DNA from: Geomonas agri
Lineage (GTDB): Bacteria; Desulfobacterota; Desulfuromonadia; Geobacterales; Geobacteraceae
Assembly: GCF_020179605.1 (NCBI RefSeq)
Contig: NZ_JAINZO010000001.1
Location: forward strand, 1,310,396-1,374,395
Reading direction: 5' to 3'
Length of the DNA stretch: 64,000 nucleotides
This document shows positions 19,007 to 28,100 of this stretch, in pieces. Below the pieces are notes generated by a model. That model made no database searches and was not told where the DNA came from. It saw only the letters and a list, made by a program, of their open reading frames with translations. The number at the start of each line of letters is the position of its first letter. The stretch's first letter is position 1. The position numbers and the translations under genes were made by a program.

Positions 19007-19037
19007 GGGGCAGGTCACGGGACCTGCCCCTTTCTTT
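19007..19037 (+). terminator. Rho-independent terminator after rubredoxin
   Basis: A perfect 10-bp stem, GGGGCAGGTC (19007-19016) with GACCTGCCCC (19021-19030), a 4-nt ACGG loop, and TTTCTTT after it. It lies about 31 nt past the rubredoxin stop codon. Confidence 0.9.
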
Positions 19038-19059
19038 GTCCCGGACGGTAGGCGTGGAA

Positions 19060-19209
19060 TTAAAGGAATGGATGCCCGGTAGGTGTCTCTGCGGCGAACA
19101 ACTCACAGTCGGGATGCTTGCAGACTATGTCGTAACCAACCGGCAGTGCGTAGCTGCATTCGGCTTAACCCAGTGAGCAGTAGAACAAAAGCTTGCCGGT
19201 GCCGGCCAT
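19060..19209 (-). pseudogene. Possible remnant of a small cysteine-containing protein gene
   Basis: From ATG 19209 the frame gives MAGTGKLLFYCSLG, then an in-frame TAA, and then AECSYALPVGYDIVCKHPDC with a further 14 residues to a TAA at 19060. The part after the internal stop reads like a real protein with spaced cysteines (C..C and CKHPDC, zinc-ribbon-like). No start codon follows the internal stop before the cysteines. Without the internal stop it would code for 49 residues. A decayed gene is the simplest reading; chance is also possible. Nothing else is seen in 19038-19411 except an upstream region for the ABC genes. Confidence 0.25.
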
Positions 19210-19411
19210 GACGGCACTTACGCTGGTGGTTCTGCAGTCTAAGAAGCAATTTTCAGTCGACAACCGGACTTTCGCATGGCAACCTCTCCATGAATTAGGA
19301 CGGGGTAAGGGCGGAGAGTCACTCGCCCGAGTCGGAGAGCGTAATAAATATTTTCTAACTGTAAAACTACCGTTGTGGAATTTAGCCATTCAAGATCGGA
19401 AACCTGCCCTG

Positions 19412-20092
19412 ATGACCATCCTGCAAGCAGTCGACGTCACCAAGAACTACCGCATCGGCAACCGCGACATCACCGTACTCGACCGGGTCTCCCTGGAAGT
19501 GAATGAGGGCGAATTCCTTGTGGTAAAAGGAGAAAGCGGTAGCGGCAAATCAACCCTGCTCACCCTCCTCTCCGGCCTGGACCGCCCGAACCAGGGTCGC
19601 GTCTTCATCGAGGGGCGCGACATCACCGACCTCAGCGAAGACGCCCTGGCGCCGCTACGCAACAGCACCTTCGGCTTCGTGTTCCAGTCCTTCCACTTGG
19701 TTCCTTCCCTGACTGCCCTGGAGAACGTAACCTTTCCCGCCGAACTGCGGCAGGACCGCGCGGCACGGGCCAAAGCCGAAGCTCTGTTGGAGCGGGTCGG
19801 GCTGGCGCACCGGATGGCCAGTTTCCCGCACCAGCTCTCCGGCGGGGAAAAGCAGCGCTGCGCCATCTGCCGCGCCCTTATCAACGAACCGCGCATTATC
19901 TTCGCCGACGAACCGACCGGCAACCTCGATTCCGTCAATGGCTCCGCCATACTGCAGCTGCTTCTGGACCTACAGCGCGAACGCGGCACCACGCTGCTCA
20001 TGGTCACCCACAGTCCGGAGATCGCGCAGAGCGCGGACCGCGTGGTGACGCTCAAGGACGGGCGTGTGGTAACGGACACGGCGCATGGTTAA
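19412..20092 (+). CDS. ABC transporter ATP-binding protein (YbbA/LolD-like)
   Basis: A 226-residue ATPase from ATG 19412 (MTILQAVDVTKNYRIG). The open frame extends 73 codons upstream, but that part has no family similarity. All nucleotide-binding motifs are present: Walker A GESGSGKST, signature LSGGEKQR, Walker B RIIFADEP and the switch histidine in MVTHS. It belongs to the MacB/LolD/YbbA group that works with FtsX-type permeases on envelope substrates. The stop overlaps the permease start by 8 nt, so translation is coupled. The order ATPase, permease, TesA matches the E. coli ybbA-ybbP-tesA neighbourhood. Confidence 0.93.
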   Translation: MTILQAVDVTKNYRIGNRDITVLDRVSLEVNEGEFLVVKGESGSGKSTLLTLLSGLDRPNQGRVFIEGRDITDLSEDALAPLRNSTFGFVFQSFHLVPSLTALENVTFPAELRQDRAARAKAEALLERVGLAHRMASFPHQLSGGEKQRCAICRALINEPRIIFADEPTGNLDSVNGSAILQLLLDLQRERGTTLLMVTHSPEIAQSADRVVTLKDGRVVTDTAHG

Positions 20093-22583
20093 CCTCCGCT
20101 TCATCGCCCGACAGATGACGGGGGCAAAGCGGCAGTGTGCCGTGTTCATTCTTTGCGTCGCCCTCTCCATGGTCACGCTGGTGTCGCTGGGGAGCTTCCG
20201 GGAGAGCGTGGAAAGCTCGCTGTTGCGGGACGCCCAGTCGCTCCAAGCGGCGGACATCATCGTCAGGTCACACTCACCCCTCCCCTCTTCCATCGAGCAG
20301 GAAATCGCCGCGTTGGTGCGCAATGGCCAGGTTAAAAGTTCGAGATTTTGGGACTTTTATTCGGTAGTTCAGAAGGTAACAGGTGAAGGTTCCCTGCTCT
20401 GCGATCTGAAGGTGGTCGAGCCGGGCTACCCCTTTTATGGCCGTGTGCTGCTGCGCTCTGGGAAGCCGCTCGCCGAGGTGCTCCGGCCAGGGAGCCTAGT
20501 CGTGGAACAGCAGCTTCTCGACCGTTTGCAACTTACGCTCGGCGACTCGCTCAAGGTGGGCAACGCGACGCTGGTGGTGCGCGATGTGGTGCTGCAGGAG
20601 CCTGACCGGCCGGTGAATTTCTTCTCTCTCGGGCCGCGGGTTTTCGTAGCCGCAGCGGACAAGGACGCGCTGGGGCTGATCGGCTTGGGGAGCCGCGTCG
20701 AGCACGTTACCCTGCTGAAACTCACACACCAGGGCGATCTTGATGCCATCGCCGCGCGCCTCGCCTCCGTCAGCGACGAAACCCGCGTGCGCGTCGCCAC
20801 TTACAAGAATGCCGGCTCCCGTGTAAAGCGCTTCTTCGACAACCTCTTGTTTTTCCTTAATTTGAGCGGCATCTTCACGCTGCTCCTCTCCGGTTTCGGC
20901 ATCCAGAGCACGCTCTTCGCCCTGTTGAAGGAACAGGAACGAACCATCGCCGTGCTGAAAGCGCTGGGCGCCAAGAGCCGCTTTATCATCGGCCATTTCC
21001 TCACCGTCACCCTGGTTCTCGGTGCCATCGGCACATTGGTCGGCCTCACCGGGAGTTTCCTGCTGCAGCGTTTCCTACCCTCCCTGTTTAGCGGCCTGAT
21101 ACCGGCCCAGGTGACGCTGCAGATCTCCTTCAGTGCCATCTGGCAGGGGGGGCTGATCGGCCTGCTGGTGGTGCTCCTGTTCACCGCCCTCCCCTTGTAC
21201 CGCCTCAAGGAAGTGAAACCTCGCGCCATCTTCGGTAAGGACGAAGAGGCACGGATCTGGAACCGCTCCACCTGGGTCATCGCGGGATTGGGCGTGCTCT
21301 TTTTCCTCTCCATGGTGCTGATCAGGTTGCGCGACCTGAAGACCGGCCTGTACTTCGTGCTCGCGCTGGTGGGGCTGATCCTGGTTTCCTACCTCCTGGC
21401 CGCCTCGGTGCTCTGGCTGTTGAGAAAAAGCAGCCCCAGAAACCTCGCCTTCCGGCAAGCCCTCAAGGGGTTGTTTCGTCCGCACAATGCCTCACTCTCC
21501 ATCATCGTCACCCTTTCGGCCGCGCTGGGTGTCATCTTCTCCCTCACCCTGGTGGAAAAGAACCTCGACGCCAGCTTCATCGAATCGTTCCCTCCGGGCG
21601 CCCCCAACGTTTTCCTGATCGACATCCAGCCGGACCAGAAAGATGGCGTGGCGCGGCTCCTAGGGCCTGGCGCGAGCTATTACCCGATCGTCAAGGGCAC
21701 CGTCAGCGCTGTGAATGAGAAGCCGATCGACCCGGAGCAGGAGCGGAAATCGCGCGGCGACAACCTCGGTCGGGAGATGAACCTTACCTACCGCAATGAC
21801 CTTCTTTCGGACGAGCGCATTGTTTCCGGCGGCACGTTGTTCAGGAAGGACTGGGGTGATGCCCTGCAGGTATCGGTGCTCGACACGGTGCTCAAGATGC
21901 ATGACATGAAGGTGGGTGACAGCATCACCTTCAAGATCCAGGGGGTCCCGATGACCGCCCGTATTGCCAGCATACGCACCCGTAACAGCAGCGGCTTTAC
22001 ACCGTTCTTCTACTTTGTCTTCCCGCCGGATGCCCTCGCTGGCGCGCCCCACACCATCTTCGCGGCGGTACGGGTGGATAAAAACCGAATCAGCCCGCTG
22101 CAAAACCAGGTAGTCGCCAAGTTTCCAAACGTGAGCGTCATCGATCTCACCGAGACCGTGGTCATCTTCGGCCGTATCATGGGCAAGCTCTCCACCATCG
22201 TTCGTTTCTTCACCTCGTTCAGTATCGCTGCCGGGGTACTGATCGTGGTAAGCTCAGTGTTCGCGACGCGCTACGCCCGCATCCAGGAAGCCGTCTACTT
22301 CACCATCCTCGGTGCCAGACGCAGGTTCGTGCTTGCTGTTTTTGCCGCCGAAAACCTGCTGCTGGGGCTGGTCAGCGGCGCCATCGCCCTGCTCATGTCC
22401 CAGGTGGGGAGCCTGCTCATCTGCCGCAAGGGGCTCGACATGGAGTACCTCCCCTACCCCGTCGACAGCCTGATGTTGCTGGTGGCGACTACGCTCCTGG
22501 TGGTCCTGGTCGGTATGGCAGTCACCCTACCCCTGCTGCGCCAAAAGCCGGTGACATTTTTGCGCGAGCAGTCGGACGAGTGA
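20085..22583 (+). CDS. FtsX/MacB-type ABC transporter permease (YbbP-like)
   Basis: An 832-residue membrane protein. One membrane helix near residues 17-38 is followed by a large periplasmic domain. Two FtsX blocks follow: a first cluster of helices about 255-380, further helices about 395-450 and 460-490, then a second periplasmic domain and a last FtsX block about 700-820. This double-FtsX arrangement of about 800 residues is the YbbP type rather than the shorter LolC/E type. Substrate is not proven for the family; lipids or hydrophobic compounds at the inner membrane are the usual proposal. The esterase gene follows 58 nt downstream. Confidence 0.92.
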   Translation: MVNLRFIARQMTGAKRQCAVFILCVALSMVTLVSLGSFRESVESSLLRDAQSLQAADIIVRSHSPLPSSIEQEIAALVRNGQVKSSRFWDFYSVVQKVTGEGSLLCDLKVVEPGYPFYGRVLLRSGKPLAEVLRPGSLVVEQQLLDRLQLTLGDSLKVGNATLVVRDVVLQEPDRPVNFFSLGPRVFVAAADKDALGLIGLGSRVEHVTLLKLTHQGDLDAIAARLASVSDETRVRVATYKNAGSRVKRFFDNLLFFLNLSGIFTLLLSGFGIQSTLFALLKEQERTIAVLKALGAKSRFIIGHFLTVTLVLGAIGTLVGLTGSFLLQRFLPSLFSGLIPAQVTLQISFSAIWQGGLIGLLVVLLFTALPLYRLKEVKPRAIFGKDEEARIWNRSTWVIAGLGVLFFLSMVLIRLRDLKTGLYFVLALVGLILVSYLLAASVLWLLRKSSPRNLAFRQALKGLFRPHNASLSIIVTLSAALGVIFSLTLVEKNLDASFIESFPPGAPNVFLIDIQPDQKDGVARLLGPGASYYPIVKGTVSAVNEKPIDPEQERKSRGDNLGREMNLTYRNDLLSDERIVSGGTLFRKDWGDALQVSVLDTVLKMHDMKVGDSITFKIQGVPMTARIASIRTRNSSGFTPFFYFVFPPDALAGAPHTIFAAVRVDKNRISPLQNQVVAKFPNVSVIDLTETVVIFGRIMGKLSTIVRFFTSFSIAAGVLIVVSSVFATRYARIQEAVYFTILGARRRFVLAVFAAENLLLGLVSGAIALLMSQVGSLLICRKGLDMEYLPYPVDSLMLLVATTLLVVLVGMAVTLPLLRQKPVTFLREQSDE

Positions 22584-22641
22584 GGCAGGGGCTAGGGGGT
22601 AGCAAAATCGGGTCCACCGTGTCCAATCAAAGGAGAACAAC

Positions 22642-23295
22642 ATGCGCAACCTCTTCACCATATTCACCCTCGCCCTTTGCGCCATGACCGGGGCCGGTCC
22701 GGCGCTCGCGGCGGATGCAGCCAAGCCCGCCGCCCATGGTACCATCGTGGCCTTCGGCGACAGCCTCACTGCCGGTTTGGGCGTGCCTGAGTCGGAAGCG
22801 TACCCGGCACAGTTGCAACGCAAATTGCACCAGGGCGGCTATCGGTGGACCGTCATCAACGCAGGCATCAGCGGTGAAACCAGCACCGGCGCCCTGGCCC
22901 GCGTCGACTGGGTCATGAAACTCAAGCCCGATATCGTCATCCTTGAAACCGGCGCCAACGACGGCCTGCGCGGCCAGGACCCCGAACTCGCCCACCGCAA
23001 CATCGACAAGATCGTCTCCACTCTGCAGTCCAAGGGGGTGGTCGTGGTCCTCGCCGGAATGAAGATGTTGAAGAACCTCGGCCCCGCCTTCACGACCAAG
23101 TTCGCAGCAATCTACCCCCGCGTCGCCAAGGAGCGCAAAGTGATCCTGGTGCCGTTCTTCCTTGACAAGGTAGCCGGCAAGGAGGGGCTGAACCTCTCCG
23201 ATGGCGTCCATCCGACCGGCAAGGGGTACGCGATCGTCACCGAGACCGTATACCCATTCGTTGTTAAAGCGATCAAACAAAAGGGAGGAGTGTGA
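22642..23295 (+). CDS. Arylesterase/thioesterase-lysophospholipase TesA family (SGNH hydrolase)
   Basis: A 217-residue secreted hydrolase. A signal peptide (MRNLFTIFTLALCAM...ALAAD) precedes the SGNH blocks: FGDSLTAGLG (catalytic Ser), GETSTG, ETGANDGLRG (Asn) and DGVHPTGKGY (Asp and His). Length and motifs fit periplasmic TesA, which hydrolyses acyl-CoA, lysophospholipid and aryl esters. AAAGGAG lies before the ATG. It sits with a YbbAP-like transporter as in E. coli, and 250 bp upstream of the Pfa synthase genes. A role in releasing Pfa products is attractive but the signal peptide puts it in the periplasm. Confidence 0.92.
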   Translation: MRNLFTIFTLALCAMTGAGPALAADAAKPAAHGTIVAFGDSLTAGLGVPESEAYPAQLQRKLHQGGYRWTVINAGISGETSTGALARVDWVMKLKPDIVILETGANDGLRGQDPELAHRNIDKIVSTLQSKGVVVVLAGMKMLKNLGPAFTTKFAAIYPRVAKERKVILVPFFLDKVAGKEGLNLSDGVHPTGKGYAIVTETVYPFVVKAIKQKGGV

Positions 23296-23546
23296 CTCAC
23301 ACTGCAGTTTCAGATCTGTAAAGTTGCCTGAACCCGCGTCTTGTCTTGCTTTTTTGCTCGATTTAATGTACAGGTACTCTGTTAAACTGGGCGCCAATAC
23401 TTACAGCCGAATCCGGCTTTTCGTAGCAGCAATCGACATGATGCGTGGACCTGCCTTCTCCATGACCGAGCCTTGTCTTTCTGCCGATCCAGTTCCATTA
23501 CGCCACCACAACTCCGCTGCAAATCGTGGCAACAGGAGAATCCCGT

Positions 23547-25160
23547 TTGGATCTTTTTTCACTTCAGGGTGAGTCAGGTACTCGCTCTACCCAATCCGAG
23601 AGTCCCAAACCTGCCGCTATGAGTCTGAGAGACGCGCTCCGCGCCGTGCGCCACCCCCTATACCTGGTGCAACGCGACGGTGCACTGGTCCCCGAGCTAG
23701 GCGGCTCCGGAAGTGTCAATTCCTGCGTGGGCTACGCCCCTGCCTGCCTCCCCGAAAACCTGGGCGACCCCTCTTTCTGCCGCGAGATCGGCATCCGTTT
23801 CCCGTACCTGGGAGGCTCCATGGCCAAGGGGATTAGTTCCGCTGCCATGGCCGAGGAACTGGGGCGCGCCGGAATGCTCGGTTTCTTCGGTGCCGCCGGC
23901 CTGCCCATCTCCACGGTGTCCGATACCGCCGACCGCCTCAAGCAGTCCCTGGGTGACATCCCCTACGGCTTCAACCTGATCCACTCCCCGCACGAGCCGG
24001 AATTGGAAAAGGAACTGGCCGAGCTTTATATCCGCAAGGACGTCCGCATCATTGAGGCGTCTGCGTTCCTGGCCCTCACCCTCCCCCTGGTGCGCTACCG
24101 CCTGCACGGCATCAAGCGCGCGGCTGACGGCAGCATCGTCACGCCCAACCGGATTATCGCCAAGGTTTCCCGCGAAGAACTGGCCGCTAAATTCTTTGCG
24201 CCCGCACCGGAGAAGCTCCTGCGCGCCCTGGTGGAGAACGGCTCCATCACCGCCGAACAGGCTGAACTGGCCGCGCACGTGCCCTTGGCGCAGGACGTCA
24301 CCGCCGAGGCTGATTCCGGCGGTCACACCGACAACCGCCCGGCCATGGCCCTCTTCCCGACTATTAATTCCCTCGCGGCACGGCTGGAGCGCCAGTACGA
24401 CTATGACTGCAAGCTTCGCGTCGGCCTCGGCGGCGGCGTTTCCACCCCCGCCTCGGCTGCAGCCGCCTTCGCCATGGGCGCCGCCTACATCATGACCGGG
24501 TCGGTGAACCAGGCCTGTGTCGAGTCCGGCACCTCCGACACCGTGCGCAGCATGCTGGCCGGCACCCGCCAGGCCGACGTTACCATGGCTCCCGCCGCCG
24601 ACATGTTCGAGATGGGCGTCACCGTGCAGGTCTTGAAGCGCGGCACCATGTTCCCGATGCGCGCCGCCAAGCTGTACGAGCTCTACCGCGCCTACGGCAG
24701 CATGGACGAGATCCCCGCCCCGGAGCGTGAGAAGCTGGAGAAAACCATGTTCCTCGCGCCCCTGGAAGAGATCTGGCGCGGGACCCGTGAGTACTTCCTC
24801 AAGCGCGACCCGTCCCAGGTGGAGCGCAGTGAGCGCGACCCGAAACACAAGATGGCGCTGGTCTTCCGGTGGTACCTCGGCATGGGGGCACACTGGGCCA
24901 AGGACGGCATCGAAAACCGGAAAATGGACTACCAGGTATGGTGCGGCCCCGCCATGGGCGCCTTCAACGAATGGGCCGCCGGCTCCTTCCTCGAGGCAGC
25001 CGCCGAGCGCAAGATCGTCACTGTCGCGCTCAACATCCTGCAGGGTGCGGCACACCTGACCCGCGCCAACTTCCTGCGCAGCCAGGGCATTGAGCTGCGC
25101 CTGGAAGAGATCGCACCGCAACCCCTCGAAATCGCTCAAATCAAGGAGTACCTTTGTTGA
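23547..25160 (+). CDS. pfaD: PfaD-like enoyl reductase of a polyunsaturated fatty acid synthase
   Basis: A flavin-dependent enoyl reductase of about 537 residues. The frame opens at GTG 23526, but TTG 23547 has AGGAG eight bases upstream and is the likelier start. PfaD features are clear: the VNSCVGYAPACLPENLGDP opening, the AMAEELGRAGMLGFFGAAG segment, the glycine-rich VGLGGGVSTPASAAAAF phosphate-binding loop of an FMN TIM barrel, and the characteristic AMGAFNEWAAGSF end. It reduces enoyl-ACP intermediates selectively, so some double bases of the chain are kept as cis double bonds. Its stop codon overlaps the pfaA start, so PfaD, PfaA and PfaC are translationally coupled. The 250 bp upstream holds no gene and no clear promoter. 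Confidence 0.93.
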   Translation: MDLFSLQGESGTRSTQSESPKPAAMSLRDALRAVRHPLYLVQRDGALVPELGGSGSVNSCVGYAPACLPENLGDPSFCREIGIRFPYLGGSMAKGISSAAMAEELGRAGMLGFFGAAGLPISTVSDTADRLKQSLGDIPYGFNLIHSPHEPELEKELAELYIRKDVRIIEASAFLALTLPLVRYRLHGIKRAADGSIVTPNRIIAKVSREELAAKFFAPAPEKLLRALVENGSITAEQAELAAHVPLAQDVTAEADSGGHTDNRPAMALFPTINSLAARLERQYDYDCKLRVGLGGGVSTPASAAAAFAMGAAYIMTGSVNQACVESGTSDTVRSMLAGTRQADVTMAPAADMFEMGVTVQVLKRGTMFPMRAAKLYELYRAYGSMDEIPAPEREKLEKTMFLAPLEEIWRGTREYFLKRDPSQVERSERDPKHKMALVFRWYLGMGAHWAKDGIENRKMDYQVWCGPAMGAFNEWAAGSFLEAAAERKIVTVALNILQGAAHLTRANFLRSQGIELRLEEIAPQPLEIAQIKEYLC

Positions 25161-28100
25161 AAACTGATGATCTGAAACCTGCCGTCTCCAGCAACGGAAC
25201 TCAGCTTGCCATCATCGGCATCGGTTGCCTCTTTCCGCAAGCAGCGGATAAAAACGCCTATTGGGCCAACATCAAGGACGGGGTCGACGCCATCACGGAA
25301 GTCCCCTCGACCCACTGGCCGCTGGACGCCTACTACGACGAGGATCAGAAGAGCCCGGACCGTACCTACGGTCGCCGCGGCGGCTTCCTCTCCCCCGTCG
25401 ATTTCAACCCGATGGAATTCAACATCCCGCCCAACGTGCTGGAGGCGATCGACACCTCGCAGCTCTTGGGGCTGGTCGCTGCCGGTCAAGCGCTCAAGGA
25501 TGCCGGTTACGGCCCGGATCGCGCCTTCGACAAGAGCAACGTCTCGGTTATCCTGGGCGTCACCGGTACGCTGGAGCTCGTGATTCCGCTCGGCGCCCGT
25601 CTCGGCCACCCGGTGTGGCGCTCCGCGCTCAAGGATGCCGGCGTCGACGAGGCCACCGCCAAGGACGTGGTCGAGCGCATTTCCGACTCCTACGTTCCCT
25701 GGCAGGAGAACTCCTTCCCCGGCCTTCTGGGCAACGTGGTCGCGGGCAGGATCAGCAAACAGTACGACCTCGGCGGCACCAACTGCGTTGTTGACGCCGC
25801 CTGCGCCAGCTCCTTCAGCGCGCTGCACCTGGCCTCCATGGAACTCATGTCCGGAAAATCGGACATCGTCGTGAGCGGTGGCATCGACACCTTCAACGAC
25901 ATCTTCATGTACATGTGCTTCAGCAAGACCCCCGCCCTCTCCCCCACCGGCAACGCCAAGCCGTTCGACGTCACGGCCGATGGCACCATTCTGGGCGAAG
26001 GCCTCGGCATCGTTGTGCTGAAGCGCCTGGCAGACGCGGAGCGCGACGGCGACAAGATCTACGCGGTGATCCGCGGCATCGGTTCTTCCAGTGACGGCAA
26101 AGGGGACGCCATCTACGCGCCCAGTTCGGCCGGGCAGAAAAAGGCGCTCGTGAACGCCTACAAAAATGCGGATGTCACCCCGGAATCGATCGGGATGCTC
26201 GAAGCGCATGGCACCGGCACCAAGGTTGGCGACGCCGTCGAAGTGAGCGCGCTGCGCGAGGTGTACGGCAAGGCCGAGAACCCGTGGTGCGCCCTCGGAT
26301 CGGTGAAGTCCCAGATCGGTCACACCAAGGCCGCTGCAGGTTCCGCAGGCCTGATCAAGGCGGCGCTCGCACTGCACCACAAGGTGATCCCGCCGACCAT
26401 CAAGGTGCAGACACCGCAGCAAACGGTGATTGGAGACAACTCCCCCTTCTACCTCCCTGCCGGCAAACGTCCCTGGTTCCCCCGTCCCGATGCGCCGCGC
26501 CGCGCGGCGGTCAGCGCCTTCGGTTTCGGCGGCTCCAACTTCCACGTGGTCCTCGAGGAATACTCGCCCAAGAAACAGTGCGTGGACTGGGACGGCAACA
26601 CCCAGATCCTGACCTTCTCCGGCGCTGACGGCGCCGCCTTGGCCGGCAAGCTTGATTCCGTTCCCGCTGATGCCACCTGGGGCGCCCTGCGCGACCTGGC
26701 GCTTGCTTCCCGCACCTCCTTTGACGCCAAGGCCCCCTGCCGTCTCGCGCTTGTCGTTGAGCGTGGCAAGACCAACCTTGCTTCGCTGGTGAAGAACGCG
26801 CGCGCCATGCTGGACAAGAACTCCAAATCCGCCTGGCAGACCCCGGACGGCGCCTACTTCGCCTGCGGCGGTGCGCCCGGCAAACTCGGCATGCTGTTCC
26901 CCGGCCAGGGGTCCCAGTACACCGGGATGCTTAACGATCTCGCCTGCGGTTTCCCGCAGGTGCTGGACGCCGTTGCCGCCGCCAACGAAGGATTTATCAG
27001 CGCCGACGGTAAGTTGCTTTCCGACCTGATCTACCCCCCCTCCGCCTACGATGACGCGACCCGCGCCAGGCAGGAGGAGGAACTGCGCGCCACCCAAGCC
27101 GCCCAGCCCGCCATCGGCGCCACCAGTCTCGGAGTGCTGCGCGTGCTGCGTGACTTCGGCGTGGACGCTGACGCCGTCGCCGGTCACAGCTACGGCGAGC
27201 TCACCGCCCTGTGCGCTGCCGGCAGGCTTGATGAGAACGCGCTGCACGAGCTGTCCCGCCTGCGCGGCGAGCTGATGGGCGCCGGCGCTGGTGACAAGGG
27301 GAGCATGCTGGCAGTGTCCGCACCCCTGGAGAAAATCGCCGAAGCCGTCGCCGCTGAGAAGCTTGATCTGGTTATCGCCAATAAGAACGCCCCTACCCAG
27401 GCCGTCCTTTCCGGAGCTACCGCCGAGATCAAGCGCGCAGTCACTGTCTTCAAGGGGCTCGGCCTCACCTGCAAGGAACTGCCGGTTGCCGCCGCTTTCC
27501 ATAGCGCGCTGGTCGCCGACGCCGCCAAGCCATTCCTGGCCGCGCTGGAAAAGATCGACATGCCGCAGGCGAAGATCCCGGTCTACGCCAACACTACCGC
27601 TGCCGTCTACCCGGCCGACGCGACCGCTGCCAAGGCACAGCTCGCCGCACAGCTCGCCAAGCCGGTCGAGTTTGTCGCCGAGATCGAGGCGATGTACGCC
27701 GCCGGGGTTACCAACTTCGTCGAAGTAGGCCCGGGTAACCGCCTGACCGGCCTCGTCCAGGCTACCCTCGGTAATCGTCCTCACCTCGCTTTCGCCCTCG
27801 ATGCCTCCTCCGGCAAGCGTGGCGGCGTCGCCGACTTGGCCCGCACCGTGGCGCAGCTTGCCGTGCTCGGCTACGACGTCAACCTTGCTCTTTGGGATGA
27901 GGGCCATACGGCCGCCCCGGCACCGACCGGCAAGAAGCCTGCGCTGACCATCCCGTTGTGCGGCGCGAACTACGTGAAGGCCAAGCCTAAGAAGCCGCCG
28001 GTCCAGCCGAAACCTGCTATGGTGGCGGCGCCGCAGGCTCCCGCCGCTCCCGCTGCAGCTCCTGCTGCAGCTCCTGCTGCTTCGGTCCAGGCCGCAGCCG

